From: an uncultured Burkholderiales bacterium
Lineage (GTDB): Bacteria > Pseudomonadota > Gammaproteobacteria > Burkholderiales > Burkholderiaceae_E
Direction: 5' to 3'
Length of the DNA: 13,684 nt
NCBI GenBank assembly: GCA_903898725.1
Contig: CAIUGQ010000426.1
Location: 1 to 13,684, forward strand
The position numbers and the translations under genes are program-made. Positions 7,535 to 13,393 of the stretch are shown in pieces. A model generated the notes under the pieces. That model worked only from the letters and a program-made list of their open reading frames with translations. It was not told where the DNA came from and did no database searches. Numbering within the stretch: position 1 is the stretch's first letter; each line of letters opens with the position of its first letter.

Positions 7535-7693
7535 GTGTCGACGCAGGGCGGCGCGGACGGGTGTTCCATCCGCATCCGGGGCGGTGGACGGCTGCGCGGC
7601 CGCAGAGCGTCGAACATCGTTGAATCGGCGCCCGGCGGGGAGCGGGTCGGCGACAATGGGCCGCTCCGCTCTCCACGCCCGGTTCCGCCCAGC

Positions 7694-8308
7694 ATGTCCG
7701 CCCCCGATGCACCCGATCGCATGTCCGCCGAGCGCTTCGAACGCGCGATCGCCCACCGCCTCGCCGACGACCCGATCCTCGTGCGCCTGCTCGCGCGGCT
7801 CGGTGCACGGCTGGGGCTCGAAGAACCCGAGGCGCACGAGGGCGAGGGGCACCATGCGCCGCTGTGCCTCGTCGAGCGTCCGGTCAAGCTTCACGCCAGG
7901 CTCGAACCCACGGGAGCGCCCGGTTACCTGCAGGCGCTGCGGTTCGCGCTCGCTCCGCCCGACAGGCTCGAGCCGCCTGACCCGGACAACCCGATCGACC
8001 CGCATCACGCGCCGTCGGGCGCGAGCGGCTGGCTGCCGATCCTGGACGTGCCGCCCGAGCAGGCGAACCGCTGGGTCACGTCGCGGCCGTTCGGTGCCCG
8101 AGGCCACGACGCGCGCCGCCTGCTCGGCTATCAGGGCTGGTGGCAGCACAGCCCGGGCGTCGGCAAGGCCGACATCTCGACGCGGGTGATCGCGCACGCG
8201 CGCCACGAACGCGGCCGGCTGGTATGGCTCGGCTCGCGCACCAACGTCGAGACACCCGGCGACGTCCACAAGCACGTGATCGTCGCGATCATCCACGACG
8301 ACCGCTGA
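7694..8308 (+). CDS. Hypothetical protein, family not recognised
   Basis: 204 residues, not recognised. The first ~50 residues look helical and charged (AERFERAIAHRLADDP, then LLARLGARLGLEEPEA). A middle section is Pro- and Asp-rich (PPDPDNPIDPHHAP, about 96-109), followed by a Trp-containing part (SGWLPILDVPPEQANRWV, LLGYQGWWQHSPG) and a C-terminal half ending VIVAIIHDDR that looks like beta strands. There is no signal peptide, membrane segment or cofactor motif. The frame is open much further upstream, but codon-like quality starts only near the ATG at 7694; a second ATG nine codons on is possible, and neither has a clear Shine-Dalgarno site. It diverges from the ligase gene. Reality as a gene is supported by well-behaved third-position GC and by lack of a better frame in the region. 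Confidence 0.6.
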   Translation: MSAPDAPDRMSAERFERAIAHRLADDPILVRLLARLGARLGLEEPEAHEGEGHHAPLCLVERPVKLHARLEPTGAPGYLQALRFALAPPDRLEPPDPDNPIDPHHAPSGASGWLPILDVPPEQANRWVTSRPFGARGHDARRLLGYQGWWQHSPGVGKADISTRVIAHARHERGRLVWLGSRTNVETPGDVHKHVIVAIIHDDR

Positions 8309-8355
8309 GCCGCTCGCGGCCGCGTCGGCGTCCGACACGGTCGGCACGAGGGCGG

Positions 8356-8364
8356 TGCTACGCT
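8356..8364 (+). promoter_or_regulatory. Possible extended -10 (TGcTACGCT) for the DUF3014 gene
   Basis: TG-C-TACGCT lies 32 bases before the DUF3014 start codon, in the 88-base gap after the hypothetical gene. The form is TGn-TAnnnT. No good -35 lies at the expected distance. Confidence 0.35.
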
Positions 8365-8396
8365 CGGTCGCAGTCCATCCGAAACCGGAGGTCACG

Positions 8397-9233
8397 ATGG
8401 AACGCACGCGCTCGAAGCTGATCCCGGTGGCCGTGGCGGTGCTGCTGCTCGCCCTCGGAGCAGGGTTGTGGTACGGCCTCGCCCGACGCCCGCCGCCGCC
8501 CGCTGCAGCCGTTCCCGAGCCGGTCCAGGCGCCTGCGCCTCCCGCGCCGGCGGCCTCGGCCGGGCCCGCGATCGCGCATCCGCTGCCGGGCGGCTCGCCC
8601 GAGGCGGCGCTCGCCGCGCCGATCGAGCCACCGCCCGATGCGCTGGCGGCGTTCCAGCGCGACCTGGCCGGGCTCGGCGACGCGGCGGTGCTCGCCCGCT
8701 TCATCGATCCCGCGACGATCGTCAGGCGGGTGGTGTCCACGGTCGACAACCTCGCCTCGGACGAGCTGCCGATGCGGGCCCGCGCGGTGAACGCGACCCC
8801 GGGCGCCTTCGCCGTGACGCGCGAGGGCGAGGCCCTCGTCATCGATGCGGCCAACGCCCGTCGCTACGAACCGTTCGTGGCCTGGGTCGAGTCGCTCGAC
8901 ACGAAGCGGGTGGTGGCGCTCTACATCCGGCACTACGCGCTGTTCCAGGGCGAGTTCCGGGGGCAGGGCAGCCCGAACCGCTACTTCAACGACCGGCTCG
9001 TCGCCGCCATCGATCACCTGCTCGCGACGCCCGAGCCCGCTGCACCCGTCGCGCTGGTGCAGCCCCGCGTGCAGTACCGGTTCGCCGACCCGGCGCTCGA
9101 GTCGCTGTCGGCCGGGCAGAAGGCGCTGCTGCGCACCGGGCCGCAGAACGCGGCGCGTCTGAAGGCCCGGCTGCGGGCGTTGCGTGCCGAGGTCGCCCGG
9201 CAGGGCGGCACGGTCCAGGGCGCGGCGCGCTGA
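8397..9233 (+). CDS. DUF3014 domain protein, inner-membrane anchored
   Basis: 278 residues. Residues 1-7 are positively charged, followed by one membrane segment (about 8-28) and a Pro/Ala-rich linker (about 32-90), so the rest should sit in the periplasm. The conserved part from about 95 onward has the DUF3014 marks I know: FIDPATIVRRVVSTVDNLAS, a P-RARAVN segment, YEPFVAWVESLDTKRVVALY, SPNRYFNDRLVAAIDHLLATPE, LVQPRVQYRFADPALESLSAGQ and a helical end RTGPQNAARLKARLRALR. The function of DUF3014 is not known. The ATG at 8397 is chosen because GGAGG lies five bases upstream; an ATG 14 codons earlier would overlap the likely promoter at 8356-8364. The gene is followed 54 bases later by the small four-cysteine protein. 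Confidence 0.88.
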   Translation: MERTRSKLIPVAVAVLLLALGAGLWYGLARRPPPPAAAVPEPVQAPAPPAPAASAGPAIAHPLPGGSPEAALAAPIEPPPDALAAFQRDLAGLGDAAVLARFIDPATIVRRVVSTVDNLASDELPMRARAVNATPGAFAVTREGEALVIDAANARRYEPFVAWVESLDTKRVVALYIRHYALFQGEFRGQGSPNRYFNDRLVAAIDHLLATPEPAAPVALVQPRVQYRFADPALESLSAGQKALLRTGPQNAARLKARLRALRAEVARQGGTVQGAAR

Positions 9234-9287
9234 ACCGCGCGTCGGGGTGGGTCGCGTGGCGAGCCAGCGGCGCGTCACGCTGGCCCC

Positions 9288-9497
9288 ATGCTGCACACCG
9301 CGCTGCCGAAGATGATCTACCGCCCCGGGGCCGTCTCGGCGGCCCATGCGGGCTGCCGTACCTGCGAGCATTTCCGGGGAGAGTGGGTCGCGCGGGGCGC
9401 GCACGCGCTGTGTCGCGTCGGCGGTCGGACCTCGGTGCAGGCCCGTCCCGATCAGGGCTGCGCCTTCCACCTGCGTGCGCCCGGCTCCGACGGCTGA
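9288..9497 (+). CDS. Small four-cysteine (zinc-ribbon-like) protein
   Basis: 69 residues. The four cysteines are Cys23 and Cys26 in GCRTCEHF, Cys42 in ALCRVGG and Cys58 in QGCAFHLR, the spacing of a small metal-binding or zinc-ribbon protein. The closing P-D-x-GCAF pattern is one I associate with short conserved hypothetical proteins of betaproteobacteria, from memory. The start is uncertain: the ATG at 9288 has no clear ribosome site, and Met9 (9312) would remove only unconserved residues. There is no signal peptide. It may share transcription with the DUF3014 gene upstream. The role is unknown; metal binding is inferred from the cysteines alone. Confidence 0.6.
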   Translation: MLHTALPKMIYRPGAVSAAHAGCRTCEHFRGEWVARGAHALCRVGGRTSVQARPDQGCAFHLRAPGSDG

Positions 9498-9513
9498 TTC
9501 CCGTCGGGTCGAG

Positions 9514-9519
9514 TATGCT
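9514..9519 (+). promoter_or_regulatory. Possible -10 (TATGCT) for the pseudo-receiver/protease pair
   Basis: TATGCT, in the context GAGTATGCTGGG, lies 85 bases before the ATG cluster at 9605. It is one of few AT-rich spots in the 107-base gap 9498-9604. No matching -35 was seen. If used, the leader would be about 78 bases and would contain the hairpin at 9560-9596. Confidence 0.3.
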
Positions 9520-9559
9520 GGGTCCTGCCGACGACGCAGCGCGGCCGCAGGAACCGGAG

Positions 9560-9596
9560 CGTTCGCGGCCTCCTCTCCTACCTCCCACCGCGAGCG
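9560..9596 (+). promoter_or_regulatory. Leader hairpin with pyrimidine loop before the pseudo-receiver start
   Basis: CGTTCGCGG (9560-9568) pairs with CCGCGAGCG (9588-9596), nine pairs with one G-U, leaving a 19-base C/T loop that contains CCTCC twice. It ends eight bases before the first ATG, and the gene has no purine-rich Shine-Dalgarno site. A role in translation control is speculative. Confidence 0.25.
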
Positions 9597-9604
9597 GCCC
9601 AGAC

Positions 9605-10027
9605 ATGATGATGCCCGTGCCCCGACGCCCGAGCGTTCCCGTCCCGTTCTTCGCACCGGACCGGCCGGCCTGCGTCGTGGTCATCGACCGCGATCGCGGC
9701 TGGGCCGACGGCCTGTCCCGGGTGCTCGGCCAGGACCTGTTCGAGGTCCACGCCGGCTACGGCTGGCCGGATCTCGAACGCCTCGTCGACACCCAGTCGC
9801 CGACCGTGGTGGTCGTCGAGCTCGGCGAGGACATCGAGCGCGGCCTTGCCGCGATCGGCCGCCTGCGCGCAGGGCATCCGTCCGGCAGCCTGCACATCGT
9901 GGCCACCCGCATCGACGCACGGCCGGCCGACATCGCAGCTGCCCTGCGCGCAGGCTGCGACCTGTGCCTCGCGAGGCCGGCCTCCTTCGAGGCCCTCCGG
10001 GAGATCGTCCGCGAGGCCGCGCGATGA
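9605..10027 (+). CDS. Degenerate response-regulator receiver domain protein
   Basis: 140 residues, essentially a single CheY-like domain after a Pro-rich start of about 20 residues. The strand order fits a receiver: CVVVIDRDRGW (23-33, acidic Asp28 and Asp30), SPTVVVVELGE (65-75), HIVATRID (97-104, Thr101) and CLARPASFEALREIV (121-135). At the phosphoacceptor position Glu72 replaces Asp, and at the invariant Lys position Arg124 replaces it, still followed by the typical Pro125. Normal phosphorylation is therefore unlikely; Glu may mimic the phosphorylated state (inference). No output domain is attached. Translation starts at one of three consecutive ATGs (9605, 9608, 9611), with no clear ribosome site. 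Its TGA overlaps the ATG of the protease gene (ATGA at 10024-10027), so the two proteins are probably made together and may interact. Confidence 0.72.
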   Translation: MMMPVPRRPSVPVPFFAPDRPACVVVIDRDRGWADGLSRVLGQDLFEVHAGYGWPDLERLVDTQSPTVVVVELGEDIERGLAAIGRLRAGHPSGSLHIVATRIDARPADIAAALRAGCDLCLARPASFEALREIVREAAR

Positions 10028-10755
10028 CCGAGGCCGTGCTGTTCACCACCACGCAGATCTCCACCTTCGACGGCAACCGCCTGCTCACTCGGGCAAGCGG
10101 CTTCTTCTTCGAGCGCGACACGCGGCTGTACCTGATCACCAGCGGTCACGTGGTGTTCGACGAGGCGAGCGGGCACCATCCGGACCGCATCGAATTCGGC
10201 GTGCACCGCGATCGCGTCGACCTGACCGCGACCGTCGGCATCTCGGTGCCGCTGTACCGCGACGGCAAGGCGGCCTGGCGCGCGGCCTCGGACACCGGCG
10301 GTCCGATCGACGTCGCCGCCATTCCGCTCGAGCGGGCCGTGCTCGCGGGCACCGATGCCTGGGAGGCGTTCCGCCCCGAGCACCTCGAACCCGCGCTCGA
10401 CGCGATCGAGGTCGGCACGCCGCTGCTGGTGGTCGGCTTCCCGCTGGGGTTCCACGACACCGTCCACCACCTGCCGGTCGTGCGTCAGGCGGGCATCGCC
10501 TCGTCGTTCGGCGTCCGTTTCCAGGGGCAGGGCTACTTCCTCACCGATGCCCGCACGCACCGCGGCACCAGCGGTGCGCCCGTCGTGATGCGGGCCGCCC
10601 CGCGTCCGGGTGTCGAGGACCGGCTGCCGTGGCGCCTGCTCGGCGTTCACGCCGCCCGGATGGACGTCGGCTCGCGAGACCGCGAGCACGACGAGTCGCT
10701 CGGCCTGAACTGCGCCTGGTATGCCGACGTGCTGATGGTGCTGACGCGCGCCTGA
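10024..10755 (+). CDS. Trypsin-like serine protease, cytoplasmic, coupled to the pseudo-receiver
   Basis: 243 residues, chymotrypsin-fold peptidase by motif. The triad is complete: His42 in LYLITSGHVV, Asp96 in GGPIDVAAIPL and Ser183 in HRGTSGAPVV. The segment TPLLVVGFPLGFHDTVHH (about 137-154) and the strand before Ser183 (FLTDARTHRGTSG) are typical of trypsin-like peptidase_2 domains. There is no signal peptide, membrane segment or PDZ domain, unlike DegP/HtrA, so it probably works inside the cell as a processing or regulatory protease; the substrate is unknown. The ATG at 10024 overlaps the stop of the receiver gene by four bases, which sets the start and implies translational coupling. 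It is followed by a hairpin and converges with the DUF1488-like gene. Confidence 0.85.
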   Translation: MTEAVLFTTTQISTFDGNRLLTRASGFFFERDTRLYLITSGHVVFDEASGHHPDRIEFGVHRDRVDLTATVGISVPLYRDGKAAWRAASDTGGPIDVAAIPLERAVLAGTDAWEAFRPEHLEPALDAIEVGTPLLVVGFPLGFHDTVHHLPVVRQAGIASSFGVRFQGQGYFLTDARTHRGTSGAPVVMRAAPRPGVEDRLPWRLLGVHAARMDVGSRDREHDESLGLNCAWYADVLMVLTRA

Positions 10756-10772
10756 GGCCCGCCTGAGGCCCG
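10751..10772. repeat. Tandem 11-bp direct repeat at the protease stop
   Basis: CCTGAGGCCCG occurs twice in a row (10751-10761 and 10762-10772). The first copy contains the TGA stop of the protease gene. It looks like a small slippage duplication, with no function apparent. Confidence 0.6.
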
Positions 10773-10773
10773 C

Positions 10774-10798
10774 GCCGTCGCCCTGGGTCGGCGACGGC
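10774..10798. terminator. Perfect 9-bp hairpin between convergent genes, possible bidirectional terminator
   Basis: GCCGTCGCC (10774-10782) pairs with GGCGACGGC (10790-10798) around a 7-base loop, inside the 50-base gap between the protease stop (10755, +) and the DUF1488-like stop (10806, -). No T-tract; function inferred from position. Confidence 0.42.
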
Positions 10799-10805
10799 CC
10801 CGCGC

Positions 10806-11108
10806 TCAGGCTTCGGGAAACATCGTCGACAGCAGCCGGATCGGATCGCCGCGGACACCGGCGTTGAACGCCCGCGTCGCGACGCCGAGGATCTGCTCGC
10901 GACGCCCCTCGAAGAGGTCCGAGACCGCCGTGTTGCGCGGATGGCCGCTGATCGTGCGCAGCGTCTCGGCATCGATGGCGAACCGGATCGGCACCCCGGT
11001 CTCGCTGACCGCATCGATCTGGACCCCGTCCGCCCGGACTCGGGTGTGGGTGAACCGGATGTCGGCCAGGTGCCGCCAGCCCTGAGTGGATCCGCGTTGC
11101 GTACTCAT
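10806..11108 (-). CDS. DUF1488-like small protein
   Basis: 100 residues, cytoplasmic, no Cys. After a variable start, the segment GVPIRFAIDAETLRTISG (about 38-55) and the helix SDLFEGRREQILGVATRAF (about 63-81) match the layout I recall for DUF1488: a strand pair with 'f.vdaeaL', then 'lleaFd.hRdrI...A...y'. DUF1488 has no known function. The ATG at 11108 is the only good start; no strong ribosome site precedes it. It converges with the protease gene. Assignment is by layout only and other small alpha/beta proteins are possible. Confidence 0.6.
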   Translation of the reverse strand: MSTQRGSTQGWRHLADIRFTHTRVRADGVQIDAVSETGVPIRFAIDAETLRTISGHPRNTAVSDLFEGRREQILGVATRAFNAGVRGDPIRLLSTMFPEA

Positions 11109-11296
11109 GTCCGTCGACTGTACGCCGACCCGGGTCGAATGCCAGTGCCGTTACACCTGCGGGCGCCCGTGGCACGCGGCGGGTCACCGGGTCGGGGCGC
11201 CCTCGGGACGGCCAGGCTGGGCGATTCCGGCCCGCCGCGGGTGCGGTGCGTCAACCCCGGAGAAAAGCGGTCGATGGGTCGTTCGAGGCGTTTGTT

Positions 11297-11309
11297 TGAG
11301 CATTGCTCA
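11297..11309. promoter_or_regulatory. Palindromic operator-like box 1 (TGAGCA-T-TGCTCA)
   Basis: A perfect 6-1-6 palindrome just upstream of the -35 box at 11318. The size and symmetry suit a TetR-type dimer, and a TetR gene ends this gene run (12776-13393). A related copy lies at 11341-11353. Confidence 0.55.
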
Positions 11310-11317
11310 GATTTGGC

Positions 11318-11346
11318 TTGACAGTGTCTATCGTCGAATCTAAGCT
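11318..11346 (+). promoter_or_regulatory. Sigma70-type promoter of the DUF2141-SDR-TetR genes
   Basis: TTGACA (11318-11323), a perfect -35, is followed after 17 bases by TAAGCT (11341-11346), a moderate -10. It lies 30 bases before the start codon at 11376. The stretch 11286-11360 is notably less GC-rich than its surroundings. The rest of the 267-base gap (11109-11285) shows nothing I recognise. Confidence 0.65.
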
Positions 11347-11353
11347 GTGCTCA
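11341..11353. promoter_or_regulatory. Operator-like box 2 (TAAGCTGTGCTCA)
   Basis: Matches box 1 at 10 of 13 positions, with the right half TGCTCA identical and the left half changed to TAAGC. It overlaps the proposed -10 and start point, a position at which a bound repressor would block RNA polymerase. The boxes are 44 bases apart, about four helical turns, so both could face the same side of the DNA. Confidence 0.5.
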
Positions 11354-11375
11354 CATTAACCCGAAGGACGATTCC

Positions 11376-11852
11376 ATGACCCCCCAGCACCCCCGTGCCG
11401 CACGCGCTGCACTCCCCGCCCTGATCGCCGCCGCACTGCTGTGTGCACCCCCTGTCCGGATCGCCGAGGCCTCGCCGAACGACGCCGGCGTTCGCCTCGA
11501 GGTGACCGGCCTGCGCGACGCGAAAGGGCAGGTCGGCTGCCTGCTGTTCGCCACGGCGGACGGCTTCCCGAGCGACCACGCCAAGGCCCATGGCGAGAAG
11601 CGGGCCACCATCGAGGCCGGTCGCGCGATCTGCGTGTTCACCGAGGTGCCGTCCGGCACGTATGCGGCCATCGTCTGGCACGACGCGAACGCCAACGGCA
11701 AGATGGACAAGAACGTCGTGGGCATGCCGCAGGAGGGCTACAGCGCCTCGAACGACGTGCGCCCGAGCTTCTCGGCACCGGGCTTCAAGGAGTCGTCGTT
11801 CTCGGTCAAGGCCGGGACGGTGACCGGCCTGTCCATCCGCATCGGCTACTGA
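11376..11852 (+). CDS. Exported DUF2141 domain protein
   Basis: 158 residues. The first 32 residues form a signal peptide (Arg residues, an Ala/Leu core LPALIAAALLCA, and a likely cut after AEA at 30-32), so the mature protein is periplasmic or secreted. The mature part follows DUF2141 closely: LEVTGLRDAKGQVGCLLFA, CVFTEVPSGTYAAIVWHD, then HDANANGKMDKN (102-113), an EF-hand-like acidic/Asn loop, and GMPQEGYSASNDV, with a C-terminal beta strand ending in Tyr. The fold is probably an Ig-like beta sandwich that may bind calcium through the Asp/Asn loop (inference). The function is not known. AAGGA lies seven bases before the ATG. It is the first gene after the two-box promoter and is followed 12 bases later by the dehydrogenase. 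Confidence 0.9.
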   Translation: MTPQHPRAARAALPALIAAALLCAPPVRIAEASPNDAGVRLEVTGLRDAKGQVGCLLFATADGFPSDHAKAHGEKRATIEAGRAICVFTEVPSGTYAAIVWHDANANGKMDKNVVGMPQEGYSASNDVRPSFSAPGFKESSFSVKAGTVTGLSIRIGY

Positions 11853-11864
11853 GCGCAGACGACC

Positions 11865-12668
11865 ATGACCGGATCCACTGCACTCGTCACCGGCGCCTCG
11901 GGCGGCATCGGCGCCGCCATCGCCAGTCGTCTCGCGGCCGAAGGCGTCGGCCTCGTGCTGGTCGCGCGCTCGGAGGACGCGCTCGAGCGCCTGGCCACCA
12001 CGATCCACGCCCGGCACGGCGTGCGTCCCGCGGTGATCGTCCTCGACCTGGCGCAGCCGGGCTGCGGGGCCCGGCTGCAGCAGCAGGTGCAGGCGCGAGG
12101 CATCGAGGTGGACATGCTGGTGAACAACGCGGGCTTCGGCACCTACGGGGCGTTCGAGTCCCTGGCGCCCGAGCTCGAGCAGGGGCAGATCGCGGTGAAT
12201 GTCGGCGCGGTGGTCGATCTCACCCACGCGTTCCTGCCCGGCATGCTCGTGCGCGGCCGCGGTGCCATTCTGAACATCGCGTCCACCGCGGCCTTCCAGC
12301 CGTGCCCCTACATGGCGGTCTATGCGGCGACCAAGGCCTTCGTGCTCAGCTTCAGCGAAGCGCTGTGGGCGGAGTATCGGGGGCGCGGCGTCCATGTCGC
12401 GGCCCTGTGCCCGGGAGCGGTGGACACCGGGTTCATCGGCAAGCTGGGGGACCCCGGCGTCCGCGAGACCGCGGTCTTCGCCCGCACGCTCGACCCGGAG
12501 GCCGTCGCCGAGCAGGCGATCCGCGCGCTGCGTGGCGGTGGCCCCACGCACATCGTCGGTCTGAGGAACGCGCTGCTCGCGAACGCGGCGCGAGTGACGC
12601 CCCGGCGCCTGATGGCGCTGATCAGCGGGGCCATGCTGCGACCGCGGCCGTTCGCGCCGGGGGCGTGA
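11865..12668 (+). CDS. Short-chain dehydrogenase/reductase (SDR), classical type
   Basis: 267 residues with a complete classical SDR active site: the cofactor loop TGASGGIG (9-16), NNAG (87-90), Asn112 in VNVGAV, Ser140 in NIASTAAF, and Tyr153-x3-Lys157 in YAATK. Arg at the end of the second strand (VARSEDAL) suggests NADPH preference, an inference. The C-terminal part after 180 (CPGAVDTGF, then a helical tail with PRRLMALI) resembles the DltE/YdfG-like group that reduces keto groups of acyl or small carbonyl substrates. The substrate is unknown. The gene starts 12 bases after the DUF2141 stop and is followed by the TetR gene after 107 bases, so all three probably form one transcription unit. 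The ribosome site is weak, which fits coupled translation. Confidence 0.92.
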   Translation: MTGSTALVTGASGGIGAAIASRLAAEGVGLVLVARSEDALERLATTIHARHGVRPAVIVLDLAQPGCGARLQQQVQARGIEVDMLVNNAGFGTYGAFESLAPELEQGQIAVNVGAVVDLTHAFLPGMLVRGRGAILNIASTAAFQPCPYMAVYAATKAFVLSFSEALWAEYRGRGVHVAALCPGAVDTGFIGKLGDPGVRETAVFARTLDPEAVAEQAIRALRGGGPTHIVGLRNALLANAARVTPRRLMALISGAMLRPRPFAPGA

Positions 12669-12750
12669 GCCGACCTCGGGCAAGGTGATCGGGCATCGAG
12701 ACCGGTCGGCCCCGTTCGGGCAGGGGCGTGCGACGCGTTGCCATACACGC

Positions 12751-12768
12751 CGAGTTGTCGGACACTCG
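12751..12768. promoter_or_regulatory. Inverted repeat just upstream of the TetR gene
   Basis: CGAGTTGTC-G-GACACTCG is an inverted repeat with one unpaired base, centred 16 bases before the TetR ATG. A weak promoter (TTGCCA at 12738-12743, 17 bases, GACACT at 12761-12766) overlaps it and would give an almost leaderless message. It does not resemble the 11297 and 11341 boxes. It may be an operator or chance. Confidence 0.25.
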
Positions 12769-12775
12769 CCCGGCG

Positions 12776-13393
12776 ATGCGCGTCAAAAAGAAGGCCGGCT
12801 ACCACCACGGCGATCTGCGGCAGACCCTGATCGACGTCAGTGTCGACGTGATCGATCGGCAGGGTCTCGACGCGTTGAACCTGCGCGCGCTCGCCCTGCG
12901 CGCGGGGGTGTCGTCCGGCGCCCCTTATCACCACTTCGCGGACCGCGCCGAGCTGCTCGCGGCCATCGCGCTGGAAGGCTTCGGGCGGCTGGAGCAGGTG
13001 ATGATCGACCGCCGTGATGCCGCGCCGGCCGATCCGGTCTCGCGGCTCGATGCGATCGGCCAGGCCTACGTGGGCTTCGCGGTGTCCAACACCGGACACT
13101 TCCGCGTCATGTTCCGCGACAACAGCCCCGCCGCCCGCAATGCCGAGCTGAGCGCGGCGAGCCAGAAGGCCTTCCGGCTGCTGTACGGTGTCGTCGAGGA
13201 GTGCCAGCAGGCCGCCGCGGCCCCCGCGGGCGACACCGGCCCCCTGGTGTACGCCGCCTGGTCACTCGTGCACGGTCTCGCCACGCTGTGGGTCGACGGG
13301 GCGCTGCCGACCGCGCGGGTCGACCCGGCCCGGCTCGTGCCCGAGGTGACCGGGCTTCTGGGCCGGATGTTCCCCACGCTCGCGCGCAAATGA
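12776..13393 (+). CDS. TetR/AcrR family transcriptional regulator
   Basis: 205 residues, normal for TetR regulators. A basic start (RVKKKAGYHHGDLR, 2-15) leads to the DNA-binding domain with helix-turn-helix LRALALRAGVSSGAPYHHF (about 37-55), the classic 'a..aGvs.g..Y.hF' signature, followed by DRAELLAAI. The C-terminal ligand/dimer domain has WSLVHGLATLWVDGAL (about 162-177), as in the WHG-type C-terminal domain. It is probably a dimeric repressor released by a small ligand. I prefer the ATG at 12776 over an upstream GTG at 12728 because the protein then begins with the family GYHHGDLR lead-in. Its likely target is the promoter at 11318-11346, which has two matching palindromes. It follows the SDR by 107 bases and ends at the terminator before tRNA-Lys. 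Confidence 0.9.
   Translation: MRVKKKAGYHHGDLRQTLIDVSVDVIDRQGLDALNLRALALRAGVSSGAPYHHFADRAELLAAIALEGFGRLEQVMIDRRDAAPADPVSRLDAIGQAYVGFAVSNTGHFRVMFRDNSPAARNAELSAASQKAFRLLYGVVEECQQAAAAPAGDTGPLVYAAWSLVHGLATLWVDGALPTARVDPARLVPEVTGLLGRMFPTLARK

Noticed and set aside
5783..7693. Upstream extension of the 204-residue hypothetical protein into the ligase region (841 codons in total)
   Set aside because: The extension is antisense to the ligase and has no protein-like pattern; the normal-looking sequence begins at the ATG at 7694.
5418..7808. 796-codon open frame in another frame of the ligase and glycosyltransferase region
   Set aside because: Low-complexity Arg-rich translation overlapping two genes with full motif sets on the same strand.
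8309..8320. GCCGC-TC-GCGGC hairpin after the hypothetical gene as terminator
   Set aside because: Only four pairs fit with a sterically possible loop and no T-tract follows; too weak in GC-rich DNA.
7478..8854. Upstream extension of the acyl-CoA ligase frame, suggesting a 981-residue fusion
   Set aside because: The added part is antisense to the DUF3014 and hypothetical genes and has no domain; GTG at 7477 with a strong ribosome site explains the real start.
9757..11187. 476-codon minus-strand frame across the receiver and protease genes
   Set aside because: Antisense shadow without recognisable motifs, while the plus strand shows a receiver fold and a complete protease triad.
11340..12683. 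447-codon minus-strand frame across DUF2141 and SDR genes
   Set aside because: Antisense shadow; the plus-strand genes have complete family signatures.
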